DNA of 64,000 bases from Mesostigma viride. Taxonomy: Eukaryota > Streptophyta > Mesostigmatophyceae > Mesostigmatales > Mesostigmataceae. The notes beneath the pieces are model-generated. The model was not told where the DNA came from, made no database searches, and was given only the letters and a program-made list of their open reading frames with translations. A program made the position numbers and the translations under genes. Positions within the stretch are counted from its first letter, which is position 1, and every line of letters starts with the position of its first letter. This document shows, piece by piece, positions 46,125 through 58,149 of the stretch. The stretch covers positions 652,734-716,733 of the forward strand of contig RPFO01000648.1 in the NCBI GenBank assembly GCA_009746045.1. Direction: 5' to 3'.

Positions 46125-48590
46125 GCCATGCATGCCCATAGCAGACATGGCTGACGGCGGAGCTCAGGTTTTGCGTCTGAGCCCCGAATGCAGTCAGATC
46201 ACTTGCAACCGATGCGTCTTTTCTAGGTGCATCTGCTACTACCATCGGTTACAGCTGTAACGCAGTATTGTGACCAGCCTGCAGCTATTACACAAAGCAC
46301 CACGGTGTCTTTCTAGGACGCATGCGCTGATATAATTTTCCCGACGCCATTACGCACTATTATCAAGGAGACAACCACGCACTATTATGGCCAGCAAACG
46401 CTCCTCCGCGCAACGCAGCCTGGCGGCTGCGCTCGGCCCTGAAAATACGTCTGCAGCTCCGGCTTCAGCTTTGCCCACCGGCCCAGAAGGCAGTGGCGCC
46501 ACTAGCCAAGCTCTAGTGGTCGCCCAGCTAGCCCCCTTCCGGGCTCGCCTCGCCCGCAGCGTCGCCTGAGCCCAAGCGCAGTCGCCCTGCCGAGCCGAGC
46601 TGGGACGAGCTCGACTTTGACGCCAGCCAGCCCGGCTTTTTTGACAAGCTAAACGAAGACCGCATCCTGAGCTACATGTTCTGGGGATCACACGCCTCGC
46701 TTATCGAACTGTGCAAACAGCTCTTCCACCAGGGTCGCCTCATCAATTCCTGCCTTCGGAAGCGCCCATACGAATACATCCTCACCGCCCCCCGCCCCCG
46801 GCTGCAAACATACGCCCTCTTCTCCCTCCTTGGACGCTCCATGGGGGAGCTCTGGCCCCCCAAGCCCATCACCACCACCTTGACCGAATCCTCCATCCGC
46901 TCACTCCTTAAGGAGGCCCTCGAGCAGCACGTGGCCCGCCTCGCTGCAGATGTGGCGGCCATGGGCAGCGCGCTGACTGCCGAGCTCCCCCTCCTCTCCA
47001 CCATCTCCACCGCCACCTCCACCCTCCTCGCGCCTCCTCCACAGCCACCCCCCCCCTCCTCCACCACCATCACCGCCCAGCTCCGCGACATCGACGGCAG
47101 CGCCTCAAGGACCGAATGTCATCGCCGGCATCGAGGTCCTGCAAAACACCGCAGGCCTCACCGCCCAGTCGGTGAAGGACATCGCCACCAAGCCAGCGCC
47201 CCCGCTGGCTTGGCTGGCGCTCAGTGCTCCTTCCACCCAGACCTGGGCGGATATGCTTAAGCAACACACCACCTCCACCACCTCCGCCGTCGCAGCCCAG
47301 CTCCAGCAGCAGAAGCTCGACCTCCGCGAGGAGGCCGAGCTCGCCAAGTGCAGCGCCTCAACGTCATCGTCAAGAACTTTGACATGGAGGAAGGCCGTGA
47401 GAATTCCGAGAAGCTTGCACGCGCGTTTGAGAGCAAAATCCTTGATCGCATGGGCCTTCTAAGTGGTGAGATTAAGCTGGTCGCCCACCGCCTTAATTCC
47501 CCGCGCGCGGGGTAAGGCAGGGGCGCCCCCGCTTCTTCTCATCTTTAAGAGCCCCGCGGACAAGCGGCTCTTCGTTTCTCAGACGCCGCAAGCGGCATTT
47601 CGTTTCTCAGACGCCGCAAGCGGCTCGAGAATACTCACTTCACCGTGGACGACGACTTGACCCTGGCGCAGCAACAACGGCGACGGGAGCTATGGCCGAC
47701 CTACCTCCAGCTCCGGCAGACCAAGGCGGGGCAGCCGGTGTACTGGAAGGGGGCGGCCATCTACGTCGGCCTTAGCCTTAGCCTAGTCCTAGTACAGCCA
47801 TGCTCCGTCCTGGCTATGATCAGATTACTTGCCCACACTCCTTGTTATGCCATGCTCACATGGGTCTTATTGCACCCACAGATTGCCGGATCGTTAGCGT
47901 GTCCGTTTAGCTAGCTAGCGTGCCCGAATGCAGCTGTGGCATGCCTTCAAATGGCATGAAGGAGACTGGGGGTCTCTGCCCTTTCTCCTGTTGTGCACAC
48001 ACAGGGATTAAAAGCACTTCGGTGCTGCGTGACTCCCCAACGGGAGCACGTGTTTAATAAATACATCAATTAATGTACGTCAGCCACAAGCCCTGGCACG
48101 CGACCCCAGCAACCACCGCGGCCCCAGCGACTCCAGACGCCCCAGCTTAGGGGAATACAGCAGTAGTAGTTTAGAATAGCTAGACAGTGGCCTTGTACAT
48201 GCACGCCTAGCTACTACAGGCACTATACCAGCTGAACATTAATTATAGTCATGTACATGTGTGCCCATGACGCGCCACCCACCAGATGATGCCTAGCTTT
48301 ATTATTTAGTTATGCTGTGACTACGCAGAGAGCCACTCTCTGCTGAGAAGCCATGCCTTAGCTTTAATTGTATAGCCATGTTGATCTCCCCCCCCCATGA
48401 CGGGATCCCCTAACTAAGTTGGGTTGAACCCGAGTCTCTGGGGGGTGCACGGGTGCCCTTTGGCGCACCCAGAGCAAGTGTCGTTTACATTCCCACCCTT
48501 GCAGGAAGTAGCTTAGAATGTTTTAAAAGCCATAATATGCCCCTTCTCTGGGATATGTGCTACAGTTACTCCCAACGGATTTATTTTCCT
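46125..48590 (+). mobile_element. ORF1-only retroelement, copy C (near full length, nested insertion)
   Basis: The 5' end (GACATGGCTGACGGCGGAGC) matches copy D at 53685. ORF1 begins at ATG 46387 (MASKRSSAQRSLAAALG), with a frameshift near 46545, then FDKLNEDRILSYMFWGSHAS, YALFSLLGRSMGELWPPKP, LTESSIRSLLKEALEQHVAR, a proline-rich low-complexity stretch, WADMLKQHTTSTTSAVAAQL, the RRM-like region and QPVYWKGAAIYVG near 47765. At 47770 a second element's 3' end is inserted until about 48070, with TACGTC on both sides. ORF1's last codons resume to the stop at about 48150, followed by the family 3' UTR, which is cut by the TTAA element at 48597. Several frameshifts make it a pseudogene. Confidence 0.85.
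47772..48070 (+). mobile_element. 3'-end retroelement insertion nested in copy C
   Basis: This segment interrupts the ORF1 frame between AIYVG and HKPW. It carries the second tail type (GGGATTAAAAGCACTTCGGT ... AATTAATGTACG) and is bracketed by TACGTCGGCC (left) and TACGTCAGCC (right), a likely target duplication of up to 10 bases with one change. Confidence 0.75.
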
Positions 48591-48592
48591 AA

Positions 48593-50493
48593 TTAAGGGG
48601 ACATGACACCCCAAAAGGGCACTTTTCTGGAAACCATACCTAGGCATGTGATAAAAATCCAGTTATGATGGGGGACCATAAATATGATAAAAAAAAAATT
48701 TCCAACCACTTGGGGGTGTACTACCCCCCACCATGTGACCGTTATGTGCTAAAAATAGAAAAAGACGCTATTTTTGGCCGATTTTCCCTAGGACAACGGG
48801 CAAACCGATTGTGGCCAAATCATATATTCCCATCTAATTGCAACCCTTGCCATTAATTCCAGCTAGTTTGCAGGTCAGAATAAGCACGTTTAGACACATT
48901 GAAATAGTTTACCCCAAAACACGTATTTTTTGGTGCCTAAAAAAATATATCAAATCATAGACACATGCAATGGGGTCAAATCATATAATCAAAATTGGCC
49001 CAGGGTTGCAATCACACAGCCCCAAAGTTTCAGCTCATTCTGACCACGTTTACTCACATTGAAATATGGTCATGTGCAAAAAAAAAATGATCGCTTTTTG
49101 TGGTTTGGAGCTCAAACACCACCACAAAGACACCCTTGCCCACCACAACTGGGCCAAAACAAGTGCAATTAATTAAATTAATGTATCACGAAGCTTGCCA
49201 CCAAATTACAGGTCATTCTGACCTAGTTTGCCCATATTACATCTTGTTATAGCTGCCAGCCTGCATGCTTGGTGCACCATGACATGAGGCAATACCATGA
49301 GCACATTCCTAAGCTTGCCCCCTGCAAATGGGGCAGAACCACGAAAAACAAATGCTAGATGCTTGAAGAAAACAACCACCAACTCTTTAACCATTATGAG
49401 CAGGTATGACCGCTTGCGGGAATCACTCATAGCCAACACCATGTCATGACGCTTATGGATAAAAGGTGCATCCTTCATAGCCATAACGACCTGATCCCTG
49501 TCATCTAGGAAGTACAAGCCATGTTTAATGGAGGCTAAACAGGTGGGGATGTGATAAGTAACTCACATATTCTCACCTTCCATACAACAACCTTGTTTTC
49601 CAGCAGGCTGAAGAGCCATGACAGGCGTTTATGAGCTCGCCAGCTCCTTGCAACGGTGATGCCGCTCCCAGGCAGCTAGGGTCCTTGACTACGCAATATA
49701 GAATGTCTACCGTGTGAAAACCTCCATACAGGAAGCGTAGCAAAGCCAGATAACTGCCCGATCAAATCTGGGTAGCTTTAGGAAGCATGGCATACGCAGC
49801 GTAAGGAAAACCATTGAAAGCTGCGGAAAATCTGATAGCACAACTGCAACAAGTGGAGAACACTGAAATAGCAAGAAGAACCCAGAAACGGCGCCAAAAG
49901 TTTCATGCCAGGTTCATTAAGAGCGCAAACAGACTGGGCAGTGACATGCGGCAAATCAACGTACCACGGCCGGCATTATTTCCTACCCAGGCGCGCAAGA
50001 AAAGCCAGCCAACCATGGATGGATTAACCGCGGATCGCGCAGGCCTGAACGAAATCATTTTAGAAATGACAGGAAATGGCCGCAGATCGAAGACGCTTAG
50101 GTTATTTTCATGGTGTCCGTTACTAAACGGCTCTTACTGCATCATCAATACAACCCACGAATATCGAGTTCTACCGTCGCAGGCACGCATGCTAGATTAT
50201 TCATCGCGGCCAAATTGTTGGATGAGACCCCCGTGCAAATCTGTACCAACAAAGGCAGCGAATTTGCAAATAGTGCAGATCTGGCTATGAAACATCATAA
50301 TAGAACATCACTTTTAACCATCGGCTTAATTTTTCGGCCTGTCGCCCGCCGGATTAGCCATATTTTAACGGAACGCACGTCGCCATGGCCACCTCCGCAC
50401 GGTGCGCGCACTGTGCACCACAATTTCACGGTCCGTCGGTACCGTCCCGACTTTTTTGGCGCCAAAAAAGTCCCGGGTGTCATGTCCCCTTAA
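48593..50493. mobile_element. TTAA-flanked DNA transposon copy 2 (1,893 bp)
   Basis: TTAA at 48593-48596 and 50490-50493. Termini are perfect inverted repeats: GGGGACATGACACCC at 48597 and GGGTGTCATGTCCCC ending at 50489. It is related to the 25974-27881 element by internal motifs and size. The longest frame, 49814-50290, begins KAAENLIAQLQQVENTEIAR and has no recognised transposase motif. Confidence 0.9.
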
Positions 50494-50559
50494 TTAATTA
50501 ATTAATTAATGAAGGAGAAAGGGGGTCTCTGCCCTTTCTTTTCAACCGGTACATATAGC

Positions 50560-51153
50560 TAGGGGGGCGGTCATCCACGTCGACCACAAGCCCTGGCAGG
50601 CACCCCCTGCCACCCCAGCAACCCCAGTCTAGGGAATATATATTAAAAATATAATTACTTACAGCAGAGTGAAATCACTCAAACCAAAGCAAACGCCCAG
50701 CTATAAACCTATATACAGAGCCATGTCAAAGCTCTATACTACGATAAGACCAATGGAAACGCCAATATATATAGAGTAGTGTAGATTAGTCAGACTTAGC
50801 CTAGCACGTGGCTCACGCCTATGCCCATGTGCGCCTATAATGGGACTCCCCATGGATGATGCATTAAGAATTTAGCCTTTGCTCTGCCTATGCAGAGAGC
50901 TACTCTCTGCTGAGAAGCCATGCCCTAGCCATTGTTTAGCCATGATGATCTTCCACCCTATGTCCGCACCTTCGGTGCTGGAATACATAACTTGGTGCAG
51001 GTGCACTTGATTGTGCACCCAGAGCAGGTGTAGGTTTCACCCTACCCTTGCAGGAAGTAGCCCATAATAATGTATCAAAAGCCATGTGCCCCTTCTCAGG
51101 GATATGTGCTACATGTACTCCTGACGGAGATATGTTACAATTTAATTAAATTT
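50560..51153 (+). mobile_element. 5'-truncated ORF1-only retroelement, copy B subfamily
   Basis: Starts within the last codons of ORF1 (GGGGGCGGTCATCCACGTCG) and runs through the complete 3' UTR to a TTTAATTAAA-type tail at 51153. It supplies the uninterrupted version of the site where the 31316-33033 element landed. An AT-rich stretch at 50640-50770 is absent from copy B. Confidence 0.8.
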
Positions 51154-51229
51154 AATGGCCGGTCGGCTTCCCCGCGCTGGGACCTGCCTCACCCACCCTC
51201 CTGATAGACGGCAGCCCCGCGATCCCCCC

Positions 51230-51645
51230 GGCGACTCGCTTCAAGCTCCTTGGCAGAGCTCTGGCTCCCCTCCACAGCCGACGACATCACCACCCGCACT
51301 GGCCAGGCCTGGGCGGCTCTCCGCCGCCTCGACAGGTTCTGGACATGTCGCTACCTAGGAGTGAGCGGCGCAAGCGCATTCTGTTCAACGCCCTTGTCCT
51401 CAGCATCCTCCTTTACGTCTGCGAGGGCCGAGGCGTGGACCCTGGACCAGGCGAGCTGAGCAAGCAGCTTGACGGCACAGTCACTCGAATGCTCCGTCAC
51501 ATCCTCGGGGTCCGCTACCAAGAGCGCTGCACCTGGGCCGAGCTCTACTGCGAGCGCCATCTTGTCACCCATACCAGATGTCCGACACCGCTGCCTCTCT
51601 TTGCCGGCCACCTTGCCCGCACAGACCAGGTGAATACCGAATTGT
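51230..51645 (+). pseudogene. LINE ORF2 C-terminal fragment
   Basis: The frame reads RSERRKRILFNALVLSILLY, QLDGTVTRMLRHILGVRYQE and, in another frame after a shift, LPLFAGHLARTDQV. This is the conserved segment downstream of the RT in non-LTR retrotransposons. It is interrupted by the foldback element at 51649. Confidence 0.8.
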
Positions 51646-51768
51646 TAAGCGATTAGCCGGGCTATTTGCTTTTATACGTCGAAGGTTCACTTCGACTACT
51701 TGCGCGCAAGTACTAAGTTGAAGTGAACCTTCGACATATAATAGCAAATAGCCCGGCTATTTGCTTAA
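51645..51768. mobile_element. 116-bp foldback element with TTAA duplication
   Basis: TTAA at 51645-51648 and 51765-51768 flank an almost complete hairpin: arms of about 48 bases (TAGCCGGGCTATTTGC, GTCGAAGGTTCACTTC and their complements) around an ACTTGCGCGCAAGT centre, itself palindromic. Non-coding MITE. Confidence 0.93.
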
Positions 51769-51944
51769 CTTAAACTTGGCGCATGGGTGAGAGAACGGGC
51801 AACCTACCCCTCAGTCCGTATAATTCATTACGACTCCGGCGACTAAGCCTCGTAATGAATTACGCCTCGTAATGAATTACGCAGCCCTGGTTGCTCACAG
51901 CCTTAATTACGCATCCGGCACCCTGCCTCGTAATTGAATTAAAT

Positions 51945-52250
51945 TGAATTACATTATAACATGACTCCGTTGGGAGATCATGTAGCACATATTCCCTTGC
52001 TGGATGGATGGAGGCCGGTGGGCGAAGCCGCGAAACCGAACTATTATCTAACTCTAAGCTAATCTAATCTAGAAAAACCCTAGCTACTCTACTCAGCAAA
52101 GCGCCCCTTCCTCTGGGGGGGAGGGGGCTTGTCCACAGGGGCTGGCGTGTGAGCCTGGACAATTGTCTTCCACCTCTTCTTGTTCTGCATCATAGCAGTC
52201 CAAGCAAGAGAGAGGGAGTGAATGCGATGTTCAAACGGGGCTGGGACCAC
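51945..52250 (-). mobile_element. Retroelement 3'-end fragment (minus)
   Basis: A TTGAATTAAATTGAATTA tail is followed, on the minus strand, by CTCCCAACGGAGTCATG-type 3' UTR sequence and the C-terminal coding piece shared with 25580-25720. A patchwork remnant. Confidence 0.55.
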
Positions 52251-52314
52251 TATGTAGGTCAGCCAACAACTGCTGTGGGTAGGTCATGACATGTTTACCC
52301 ACTTTTTTAGTAGG

Positions 52315-52560
52315 AATGTCCTAACTAGGGCCAGGCCAGGTCAGGACATCCCGCCCTGGCTGCATGGCCAAGCCGCTGGGGGCCGGTCAGACCGAGGTCG
52401 ATGTCGACCTGAATGGTGCGAGCAAGATGTCCTACGCATGCAATGCTATCCTACGCTGTCTAATCTCGTCCGAAATGCGAGGCATACGTACCCTGCATGG
52501 TACAGAGATTCTAATGTCTGACCTAGTGCCAGGTGGAAAACCCTACGTTCAGGGCCTCAG
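52315..52560 (-). pseudogene. LINE ORF2 remnant, reverse-strand relative of 23735-23935
   Basis: The minus strand reads MPRISDEIRQRRIA before a small insertion breaks the frame. It provides the uninterrupted locus that defines the insertion of the 22139-23734 element. Confidence 0.65.
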
Positions 52561-53270
52561 GCGGAGCATCCTGGTTACCGTGCCGTTCAGCCATGTGGCC
52601 TGCGTGTCCGTGAGCGTCCATGCTGTAACGTGCCAAGCCTATCAGCCAGGCACGTTGCAAAAAAGATCGCCTCCTCCTATATAGGGGACTATCGTCCCGG
52701 GGTTATTGCCTGCCTGAGAAGGGAAGGGAATCACTATGCTATGGGCTACTTGCTGTTATCACAGCGTAGGCCCTGGGGCATTATAATTTACCTTCTTGAG
52801 TTCTTCGCATGTGTTCATACACAAAGGGTTATGACAGCTAGACATGGATTCATTCAGTTACGTTGAGGTTACGTCGAGTGATTGACAACGTCCGAATCTG
52901 TCATCCGACCTCCATCCTCGCTGCCTTCATGCCAAGCAGTGCCGCTAGATCGGCACCAGCTGGCTGATCCACTCTTGTGGCCCCAATTCACCCGTCACTA
53001 AGTTACGGCCTAGCTGAAGTTCATTGTAGTGTGCCGAACTACGGGTCGAGCATAGGGCTGATCCGGCCGATGTCCATGTCCTTGGCAACAATCGTTGCAC
53101 TATGCCTCGGACACACATCTATCGATATGTCTCACAATATCACCAATAGTACCTCTAGATATCAGTCACCGTCACACACATAGCCATGTATAATAATGTC
53201 CGAAGGTGCTGACTTCGAATCACTCTAGGCAACATTTGACGATAGTATAGCTACTCTTTTGCTCGAATCT
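52561..53270. other. Unassigned region
   Basis: A few short frames without recognisable similarity. No repeats noticed. Confidence 0.35.
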
Positions 53271-53272
53271 TT

Positions 53273-53630
53273 TTATCTATTTATCCTTTTGCCAAACTTC
53301 AAAGTGCTCGCTAGGCTCGACCCAGCTAGTCGACACGCTACACATGCCTCGGCGCCATAGGTGAGCACCGTGAGGACCAGGACCTTGAGGAGCATTCGCT
53401 TGCAGTGCTCGCCTAGGGCCTTCGAGTGCCAGTAGGTTTTGAGCGACCGATGCCTAGCCCAGGCCAGGCCAATGCGGATGTCCACATCGTCGGCGGTGTA
53501 AAGGAGCATGCTCCCCAGCAGTTTGAAGCGATCACGGAACTCGACTCGACCTCCTTCCCGTCTAGCAGCCGCGGCAGTGGCGCGGGCGACTGCCGGTTGC
53601 CCCAAGTTACCACCATCGCCTCGTAATTAT
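53273..53630 (-). pseudogene. LINE ORF2 fragment
   Basis: The minus strand encodes FRDRFKLLGSMLLYTADDVD, IRIGLAWARHRSLKTYWHSK and MLLKVLVLTVLTYGAEACVA, the post-RT segment of a non-LTR retrotransposon, different from the copy at 51230. Truncated at both ends. Confidence 0.75.
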
Positions 53631-53682
53631 CACAGCCTTAACTACGCATGATTCTCCGGAGGCATAAACAAGCCACGAGCCA

Positions 53683-55410
53683 CGATGTAGCCATGGCTGA
53701 CGGCGGAGCTCATAACTTTCACGTTTGGGCACCAAATTCAGCCGTGAATATCACAATCCCTTCGTCTTTCTAAGACGCACACGCTGATATAATTTTCCGA
53801 AGCTATCACGCAATATATGGCCGGCGAGCAAACGCTCCTCCGCGCAACGCAGCCTGGCGGCTGCGGTCAGCCCTGAAAATAAGTCTGCAGCTTCGGCTGC
53901 AGCTTCGCCCTCTGGCCCAGAAGGCAGCGGCGCCACTAGCCAAGCCCTAGTGGTCGCCCGGCCAGCCCGGCCTCCCGGGCTCGCCTCGCCAGAACCCTTG
54001 GAAGCACAGTCGCCCTGCATGCCGAGCCAACTTTTGAGGAGTACGACTTTGACGCCAGCCAGCCCGGCTTTTTTGACAAGCTCAGCCACGATCGCATCCT
54101 GGCCTGCGTGTTTTTTGGATCGCACGCCTCACTTACGGAACTGTGCAAGCAGCTCTTCATCCAGGGTCGCCTCTTCGATGCTTTCCAGAGGCGCCATTAC
54201 ACTTTCGACCATGTCCCCAATGAACGCCGCCCCCACTACCTCCAGCAATACGCCCTCTTTTCCCTCCTTGGACGCTCCCTCGAGGAGCTTTTGCCCCCCT
54301 GGCAAGCCCCTCACAACCACCTTGACCGAATCCTCCATCCGCTCACTCCTTAAGGAGGCCCTCGAGCAGCACGTGGCCCCCCTCGCTGCAGATGTGGCGG
54401 CCATGGTCAGCACGCTGAATGCCGAGCTCCCCCTCCTCTCCACCATCTCCACCGCCACCTCCACCCTCCTCGCGCCTCCTCCACCGCCACCCCCCCCACC
54501 TCTGATGCCATCACCGCCCAGCTCCGCAACATCGACGGCAGCGCCTCAAGGACAACACCATCGCCATCAAGGTCCTGCAAAACACCGCAGGCCTCTGCAC
54601 CGCCCAGGCGATGAAGGACATTGCCGCCAAGCCAGCCCTCGCTGGCCCGGCTGGTGCTGCTCCTCCACCCATGCAGACCTGGGCGACATGCTTAAGCAAC
54701 ACACCACCTCCACCACCTCCGCCGTTGCAGCACAGCTCCAGCAGCAGAAGCTCGACCTCCGCCAGGAGGCCGAGCTCGCAAAGCGCAGCCTTAACGTCAT
54801 CGTCAAGAACTTCGACATCCATGGAGGAAGGTGAGAATTCCGAAAAGCTTGCATGCACGTTTGAGAGAGAAATCCTTGATCGCATGGGCCTTCTAAGTGG
54901 TGAGATCAAGCTGGTCGCCCACCGCCTTAATTCCCCGCGCGCGGGGTAAGGCAGGGGCGCCCCCGCTTCTTCTCATCTTGTAGAGCCCCGCGGACAAGCT
55001 TTCGTTCCTCAGACGCCGCAAGCGGCTCGAGAAGACTCCCTTCACCTTGGACGACGACTTGACCCTGGCGCATGCAGCAACAACGGCGACGGGAGCTATG
55101 GCCGACCTACCTCCAGCTCCGGCAGACCACGGCCGGCGGGGAAGCCGGTGTACTGGAAGGGGGCGGCCATCTACGTCGGCCACAAGCCCTCAGTGGCACG
55201 CGACCCCCGCGACCACCGCGGCCCCAGCGACTCCAGACGCCCCACTGCTTAGGGGAATACAGCAGTACAGTAGTAGTGTAGCAAAGTTAGACCGTGGCCT
55301 TGTACATGCACGCCTACTACAGGCAGTCAGGCACTATACCAGCTGACTCATGCCCTTTATTTAGTCATGTACATGTGTGCCCATGACGCGCCACACACCA
55401 GATGATTAAT
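53683..55410 (+). mobile_element. ORF1-only retroelement, copy D (near full length)
   Basis: The 5' end AGCCATGGCTGACGGCGGAG is shared with copy C. ORF1 starts near 53815 and is split by several frameshifts; recognisable pieces are FDKLSHDRILACVFFGSHAS, QQYALFSLLGRSLEELLPPW, LRQEAELAKRSLNVIVKNFD and the C-terminal segment near 55160. The 3' UTR ends at about 55410, where it meets an opposite-strand 3' UTR (55415-55810) in a tail-to-tail arrangement. Confidence 0.8.
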
Positions 55411-55414
55411 TAAT

Positions 55415-55812
55415 TAGGAACATAACTCCGTTGGGAGTATATATGTAGCACATAGCCCAGAGAAGGGGCATATGGCCTATAATACATTCTAAGCTACTTC
55501 CTGCAAGGCCGGTGGGAATGTAAACGACACTTGCTCGGGGTGCACCAGGTCACGTCCTGCATCCCCATGATCTATCAAGCTATGCCCAGCTAAGGGGGAG
55601 CCTGTCATGGGGTGGAAGATCATCATAGCTATACAAGAGCTAGAGCGTGGCATCTCAGCAGAGAGCAGCTCTCTGCATGGGCACAGCATAACTAGATAAA
55701 GCTGGCTAGGCATCATCTGAAGTGTGGCACATCAGAGGGGCACACATCAGTACATGGCTGAATAATGCTCGTGAATCAGCTGGTATAGAGCCTGCATGTA
55801 GGAGGCTTACAT
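55415..55812 (-). mobile_element. 3'-UTR-only ORF1-element copy (minus)
   Basis: The reverse complement follows the family 3' UTR (CATGTACTGATGTGTGCC..., TCTCTGCTGAGATGCCAC..., to CCCAACGGAGTTATG). It corresponds to 24190-24560 and lacks coding sequence. Confidence 0.8.
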
Positions 55813-56229
55813 TAATTAATTAATTAATTAATTAATTAATAAGCACGTGACTGCGTCACGTGGGTGCCAATACAGAGTAAAGGAACCTTCAACCCTATAT
55901 ACACAGCGAGAAGGAGGGAGGGCGCCCTAGCTTCTCTCACTGCCGCAGGTGGGCAGGCCACAGAGCGCTCTCTCCACGGCATCAGTGGTGCCGGGGCGCA
56001 ACACTGTGGGTGCAATACAACCAGTGCAATACCATAGGTAGGCTGACGCATAGCTTATGCTACAAATGTGAGGTGGGCTCAAGACGTCGGCTAGGCGCAA
56101 GCTGATGGCCACAAGGTGCCAGAGCTAATTGAAGGTACTATAACGCTGTGCGCTAATATCGTTTCAAGTGCTGTAATGCCTAAGCTATCCCATAATCGAT
56201 TGCCCCAGCTTACATGTACATTCTGATTT
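55810..56229. other. ATTA simple repeat and degraded retroelement sequence
   Basis: An ATTA run at 55813-55841, then sequence shared with about 38140 (CACGTGACTGCGTCACGTGG, a palindromic core). No gene. Confidence 0.5.
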
Positions 56230-56465
56230 GATGTACATGGCCACGGTCTATCTATTCTACACTACTACTGCTGTATTCCCCTAAGCTGGGGCGTCTGGAG
56301 TCGTTGGGGCCGCGGGGCTCGCATGCCAGGGCTTGTGGCCGACGTAGATGGCCGCCCCCTTCCAGTACACCGGCTGCCCCGCCTTGGTCTGCCGGAGCTG
56401 GAGGTAGGTCGGCCATAGCTCCCGTCGCCGTTGTTGCTGCGCCAGGGTCAAGTCGTCGTCCACGG
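56230..56465 (-). mobile_element. ORF1-only retroelement, copy E (C-terminal fragment)
   Basis: The minus strand encodes TVDDDLTLAQQQRRRELWPT and GQPVYWKGAAIYVGHKPW, ending with the family stop and start of the 3' UTR. Cut at 56465 by the direct-repeat element. Confidence 0.8.
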
Positions 56466-58149
56466 TGAATCGGGGTTCTTTGAAAGGAGTTTCTTCTATA
56501 CGTGAATGCGGGAACAAGAGGCCGCTGATTGAGCGGCTTATAGGTCGTAGTGTTTTCTCGTAGCTGTTTGGCTAGAGCTTTTGTGATTAGTAGATGCAGT
56601 ATAGTGCATGGTTGAAAAATGAATTAAATAAAATGTGCGTTCCGCGCTTGGGTTGATTATACCCGGGCGGAACGGGGCGTGAGGTGCAGTGCCCCTGAAA
56701 AGAACAACCTACGCATTATTTAATACTAGCCGTGCAGATTCGGGATATTCTACCCCCGGTCTGTACGGTTAGCGTCTTACTAGCATCACTGAACATAAGG
56801 GTTTAATGACGTCAGTTAGCTAGGGATAAGGGAGGTTTTGCGACTAAAAGCCGCTCTGGCTGGTTTTGTCGGCCTCTTTCAGTCTTTGCTCGTTGTCGTT
56901 GCGGCGGCAGCCGCAGCTATGGGTGCTGCGGAGCAAAATCCCAAAAGCACTGGTTGCACCGGCCACTTGGCCAGTGGTGAGCCTTCCAGTTGTTAACCGG
57001 CCAGGCGTAGTTCCTCGCCCGGTTAACTAAAAGAAAAGAAAATGATTACCTCCGGTCCGCACCTTTTCCCCAGCTTGGGGTCTTTGGTGGGCCGGGTGCC
57101 GTGACAGGTGCTCAACTGTCGCTCGGTCGGCCCAGTGCGCGAGCTGGTGCTCCGTACCTGGGGATGCTTGCACCCCGGGTTGGAGCCGGATGGCTGGCAC
57201 TGGCGACCCATGTCTCGGTCCGCGGCCTGAGGCTTTTTCTTCGGAAATTGCTGCTGGCCAGCAAACTTTGCAATTGCCTTCCGCCGAGGGGGGGGTGGTT
57301 GGGGCTGGGGACGGCGATGGGAAAAGTGCCTAAGCTAGAAAATTTTTCCCCACGCATAGAAACCTCGGGGGGGAATGCGGTCTTGGCTGAACGGACTCTT
57401 GTTCAGCCAGGTGCCTGGGGCTGTGGCCTCGGGCATCCGGGCTGGCGGGGCCTGGGCTAGGTCCACGTTTTTTCTCGAAGCACCCCGGGTCTATGGGGAG
57501 ACGGCCATAGCGGTACCGACTCGGGGCCCCGAGAGGGGTCATGATAGGCTGGCCGTGCGCAATCGCAGTGCAAATGCGCTGGGCCTTTTTGGGCCTGGCC
57601 ATGCATCCACAGCCGCCGGGCACACGCCTCCCGATGTGGGGGGGCTCCCGTTTTGCGGCAGGGCGGTCACTTGTGACAACGAGCAAGGTGGAGTGCGGCT
57701 TCAAGGGAAAGCCAGGGCGGGGGTGATTGGGCAACGTACTTCATGAAGGGCCTTGAACGGCGTGCCTCCGGGCATGTCAATAGTGTCACATTTATGCTTC
57801 CACTTATTGTTGAAGATGCTGGTTTTTGTGGGAGCTACGTGGGACATGAATCGGGGTTCTTTGAACGGAGTTTCTTCTATACGTGAATGCGGGAACAAGA
57901 GGCCGTTGATTGAGCGGCTTATAGGTCGTAGTGTTTTCTCGTAGCTGTTTGGCTAGAGCTTTTGTGATTAGTAGATGCAGTATAGTGCATGGTTGAAAAA
58001 TGAATTAAATAAAATGTGCGTTCCGCGCTTGGGTTGATTATACCCGGGCGGAACGGGGCGTGAGGTGCAGTGCCCCTGAAAAGAACAACCTACGCATTAT
58101 TTAATACTAGCCGTGCAGATTCGGGATATTCTACCCCCGGTCTGTACGG
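56466..58149. mobile_element. Element with 303-bp terminal direct repeats (TRIM-like)
   Basis: 56466-56768 and 57847-58149 are 303-bp direct repeats with about two differences, both starting TGAATCGGGGTTC and ending GGTCTGTACGG. The 1,078-bp interior has a C/G-rich part without a convincing gene. The flanks belong to ORF1 copies in opposite orientation (E minus, F plus), so the insertion or a later rearrangement joined two loci. A shortened interior recurs at 59585-59828. Confidence 0.75.
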
